This document shows positions 61,746-64,000 of a DNA stretch of 64,000 nucleotides, one piece after another (the first letter of the stretch is position 1; each line of letters begins with the position of its first letter). Where the stretch lies: NCBI GenBank assembly GCA_900471925.1, contig UCGV01000017.1, positions 124,001 to 188,000 on the forward strand, given 5' to 3'. The translations under genes were made by a program, and so were the position numbers. The notes beneath the pieces are model-generated. The model did not search any database and had not been told where the DNA came from. It worked only from the letters and a program-made list of their open reading frames with translations. Origin of the DNA: Hyphomicrobiales bacterium (lineage in GTDB: Bacteria; Pseudomonadota; Alphaproteobacteria; Rhizobiales; Rhizobiaceae).

Positions 61746-63071
61746 ATGATACTAAGGAAACTCTATGTTCAAGTTTTGCTAGCGGTGCTGATTGGTGCCG
61801 TGCTCGGCTACGTATCGCCGGGCGTTGCGACTGAATTCAAAGTCCTGAGCGACATCTTCATTCGAATGATCAAAATGGTTCTGGCGCCCGTAATCTTTTG
61901 TACGGTGGTGCTCGGAATCGCCAAAATGGACAACATGAAGCAGCTTGGCCGGATCGGCATCAAGTCCTTGGTCTATTTCGAGGTTGCATCCACGCTGGCA
62001 CTGCTGATCGGACTGCTGGTTGTCAATGTCATTCGCCCCGGCGCTGGGATGAACGTCGATATCTCGACGCTGGATGCTGCGAGCGTTGGCCAGTACACCC
62101 AAGCCGCCGCAAAGCAAGATGGCGTCCTTGACTTCATCGTGCACACGGTACCCCAGAGTGTGGTGGATGCTTTCGCGAGAGGCGACATTCTGCAAATCTT
62201 GTTCTTTGGTGTGCTCTTTGGCGTTGGGCTTTCGCAGATTGGGCCAGCGGCGCGTCCTGCCGTGGTTTTCATGGAGAGCTTTCTGGCAGCGGTGTTCCGC
62301 ATAGTTTCGATGATCATGCGTCTCGCTCCGCTGGGCGCCTTCGGTGCCATGGCTTTCACGATCGGCGCCTATGGGATCGGCAGCCTCCTGTCTCTCGGCA
62401 AGGTCCTCCTTTGTGTCTACGTGACTTGCGCGCTGTTTGTCGGACTTGGCTTCGGAGTCGTTGCCTATCTGTCGGGTTTCAGCCTCTGGAAGTTCTTGAA
62501 ATTCATCCGAGATGAAATATTTACGGTGGCAGGGACCTGTTCATCGGAATCGGTCCTTCCGCAAATTATGCGGAAACTTGAAGCCGCGGGCGTACCGAAG
62601 CCGGTTGTCGGTCTGGTGGTTCCCGGTGGACTAAGCTTCAACGCTGACGGAAGCGCGATCTATTTTACGATTGCCGCCATGTTCATAGCCCAGGCAACGA
62701 ACACCCCCTTGGACTTCGCTCAACAGCTGACTATCCTCGGTGTCCTGATGCTTACATCAAAGGGTTCAGCGGGTGTGGCCGGTGCCGGGTTTGTAACTTT
62801 GGCCGCCACGCTAGCATCGATGCATACCATTCCCATCGAGGGGCTTGTCCTTTTGCTCGGCGTGGACCGGTTCATGGCAGAAGCAAGGTCGGTCACAAAT
62901 ACCATAGGCAATGCAGTCGGCGCTGTCGCGGTCGCGGCCTGGGATGGCTGTCTTGATCGGAACAAGTTGGCGATCGCACTCGACGGCAGGTCCAGTGTTT
63001 CAGAAACCGTCGTGTCCGAACACGAGCTTGAAGTTCCTTTCGAGCGCCCCCCCTCGTTCAAGACCATCTAA
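61746..63071 (+). CDS. dctA: Dicarboxylate/proton symporter, DctA family (DAACS)
   Basis: 441 residues from the ATG at 61746; GGGAGGAAAGCGAC precedes it. Eight or more membrane segments are predicted. Hallmarks of DctA/GltP transporters are FKVLSDIFIRMIKMVLAPVIFCTVVLGI near the start, the Ser-rich GTCSSESVLPQIM reentrant loop, PGGLSFNADGSAIYFT, and TSKGSAGVAGAGFVTLAATL, with D in VDRFMAEARSVTNTIGNAVGAVAVA. It imports C4-dicarboxylates such as succinate, malate and fumarate with protons. It may be a second, specialised copy, as it lacks the adjacent dctB-dctD two-component genes of the classical locus. Confidence 0.92.
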   Translation: MILRKLYVQVLLAVLIGAVLGYVSPGVATEFKVLSDIFIRMIKMVLAPVIFCTVVLGIAKMDNMKQLGRIGIKSLVYFEVASTLALLIGLLVVNVIRPGAGMNVDISTLDAASVGQYTQAAAKQDGVLDFIVHTVPQSVVDAFARGDILQILFFGVLFGVGLSQIGPAARPAVVFMESFLAAVFRIVSMIMRLAPLGAFGAMAFTIGAYGIGSLLSLGKVLLCVYVTCALFVGLGFGVVAYLSGFSLWKFLKFIRDEIFTVAGTCSSESVLPQIMRKLEAAGVPKPVVGLVVPGGLSFNADGSAIYFTIAAMFIAQATNTPLDFAQQLTILGVLMLTSKGSAGVAGAGFVTLAATLASMHTIPIEGLVLLLGVDRFMAEARSVTNTIGNAVGAVAVAAWDGCLDRNKLAIALDGRSSVSETVVSEHELEVPFERPPSFKTI

Positions 63072-63075
63072 CTTT

Positions 63076-63112
63076 GCGTCTCAGAGCGCCGGCGTGCGGC
63101 GCTCTGAGACGC
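63076..63112 (+). terminator. Perfect 15-bp stem after dctA
   Basis: GCGTCTCAGAGCGCC (63076-63090) is exactly inverted in 63098-63112 around a 7-base loop, four bases after the dctA stop. The T-run is weak (GATTTG), so termination may rely partly on the strength of the stem. Confidence 0.75.
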
Positions 63113-63318
63113 TGATTTGCAATGTGAGGCACTCTGCTGAGGGTAGCCCGGGTAGTCCCTTGGCGCGCAAAACACGCGGTCAGTTTCTGCATATCATGCA
63201 TTCCTGCTTATCAAAGTGGCCGGCCCACCTGGAGAATCGGACTTGGACAGGAATTTCGAACGAGGTTGACGTTGGGTTATTTTGGCGCGAAGGGATTGGG
63301 AGCGATCAGGCGAGTTAC

Positions 63319-63338
63319 TCATTTGCGCGGGCAAATGA
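63319..63338. promoter_or_regulatory. Inverted repeat upstream of the racemase gene
   Basis: TCATTTGC (63319-63326) and GCAAATGA (63331-63338) form an 8-bp inverted repeat around GCGG, about 77 bases before the next gene. Shape and place fit an operator. The remainder of the 63113-63414 interval shows no gene. Confidence 0.45.
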
Positions 63339-63414
63339 AATCTGCTCGCCAATCGGAAGATGCCTGATCGAAATAGTGCCGGATTTTCATATCAACCAAA
63401 GCGAGCGAACTCGG

Positions 63415-64000
63415 ATGCAGCCCAGCAGACATGTTGTGGGAATGATCGGCGGTATGAGTTGGGAATCTAGTGCTCTCTATTACCGTTTACTCAATCAAGG
63501 CTTCAAAAAACGGTTCGGTGGGCATCATAACGCTCGTAGTCTGATGTTCTCGGTGGACTATGATGAAATGCTGGCGTTTGCTGAACAGGACGATTGGGAG
63601 GGTGTGGCGAGGGCGCTTTCGGATGCGGCAAAGCGGTTAGAAATGGCCGGCGCCAGCTTGGTGCTTATGGCCTCGAATACAGCCCACATGGTTGCCGACC
63701 AGGTATCTGCGGCGATAAACATACCGCTTCTCCACATTGCCGAACCTACGTCGGCGGCTATAAAGCGCGCAGGTGTTTCAAAAGTTGGTTTGATTGGCAC
63801 GCGGTTCACGATGGAGATGAATTTCTTTGTCGAGGCCCTGCAGAAGGAAGGCATCGTCGTAAATCTCCCCGATCTTGCGGATCGCAAGTTACTGCACGCT
63901 ATCATAGTTGAGGAACTGACCTTGGGGATCGTAAGTCCAGAATCAAGATTGGTGGCCGAAGCGATCATGGATCGACTCCTAACACGTGGCGCAGAAGGGA
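63415..64000 (+). CDS. Aspartate/glutamate racemase family protein (3' end missing)
   Basis: An open frame from the ATG at 63415 reaches the right edge (195 codons). It starts HVVGMIGGMSWESSALYYRLLNQG, the N-terminal signature of the Asp/Glu racemase superfamily, and continues with PLLHIAEPTSAAIKRAGVSKVGLIGTRFTM. The first catalytic position, usually Cys or Thr in C/T-N-T-x-H, reads LMASNTAHM with Ser before NT and Ala before that, so the usual first Cys is absent. The second catalytic Cys is beyond the edge. The superfamily includes amino acid racemases and maleate isomerases. Position next to dctA and leuCD suggests dicarboxylate or acidic amino acid use. Confidence 0.86.
   Translation, partial: MQPSRHVVGMIGGMSWESSALYYRLLNQGFKKRFGGHHNARSLMFSVDYDEMLAFAEQDDWEGVARALSDAAKRLEMAGASLVLMASNTAHMVADQVSAAINIPLLHIAEPTSAAIKRAGVSKVGLIGTRFTMEMNFFVEALQKEGIVVNLPDLADRKLLHAIIVEELTLGIVSPESRLVAEAIMDRLLTRGAEG

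Noticed and set aside
1..64000. CRISPR arrays, tRNA/rRNA genes, insertion sequences, attachment sites
   Set aside because: I looked for regularly spaced repeats, tRNA T-arm-like sequences outside genes, and transposase motifs, and found none. GGTTCGAA-like matches fall inside coding sequence.

Overview
The window is a stretch of chromosome from an alphaproteobacterium of the Rhizobiaceae type (Rhizobium, Ensifer, Agrobacterium). The evidence is the density of ABC importers paired with GntR, LysR, AraC and Lrp regulators, the DUF1036-pykA gene pair, and chemoreceptors ending in the alphaproteobacterial signalling tip. No rRNA, tRNA, CRISPR array, transposase or phage gene was seen. sdaA and pykA have strongly GC-ending codons like core genes. 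Most of the rest is accessory catabolic DNA.

Left block (1-13.3 kb): a DUF3604 hydrolase that runs off the left edge, a HutC-type GntR regulator, an Lrp regulator, and a long plus-strand set: M14-like deacylase, ornithine cyclodeaminase-like enzyme, RidA, glutamate-semialdehyde-type dehydrogenase, a PotABCD-like ABC importer, an RraA-like protein and an ABM-domain protein. A 16-bp palindrome (AAAACTATATAGTTTT) lies both in front of the DUF3604 gene and in front of the cyclodeaminase gene. It marks a probable common GntR regulon for an N-acylated or opine-like amino compound.

Second block (13.9-21.5 kb): two chemoreceptors, an orphan glycine-betaine-type binding protein, and a TetR/epimerase pair. 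Third block (21.6-33.4 kb): a catabolic regulon with a PhyH dioxygenase, an MHS-family transporter, a DapA-like lyase/synthase, ferredoxin reductase, [2Fe-2S] ferredoxin, a dicluster CCG-type Fe-S protein, an SDR and an FCD-GntR regulator, divergent from a polar-amino-acid-type ABC importer and a small hydrolase. Tandem 13-bp operator units (core TGACATGTCA) sit in front of each transcription unit. This is the best candidate here for an undescribed pathway.

Fourth block: solitary sdaA (33.6-35.0 kb), then an FAD oxidoreductase, LysR, a NitT/TauT-type ABC importer, a coniferyl-alcohol-dehydrogenase-like SDR and an aromatic-aldehyde-type dehydrogenase (35.6-43.1 kb). This looks like uptake and oxidation of lignin-derived aryl alcohols. 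HxlR, a membrane protein and a QorB/NmrA-type reductase follow.

Fifth block (46.6-56.0 kb): a LysR gene whose tail overlaps a frameshifted fragment of a haloacetate-dehalogenase-like gene, then an AraC regulator divergent from a complete sugar or polyol cassette (two TIM-barrel isomerases, two permeases, binding protein, Gfo/Idh dehydrogenase, ATPase).

Right block (56.7-64.0 kb): pykA preceded by a 5'-truncated and frameshifted DUF1036 gene. The truncation joins a short remnant of the same LysR tail and an intact dehalogenase-leuD-leuC operon. A DctA transporter and an Asp/Glu-racemase-family gene, cut by the right edge, diverge from it. The shared LysR-tail and dehalogenase sequence at 47.5 and 58.6 kb shows that recombination placed this module in front of pykA.
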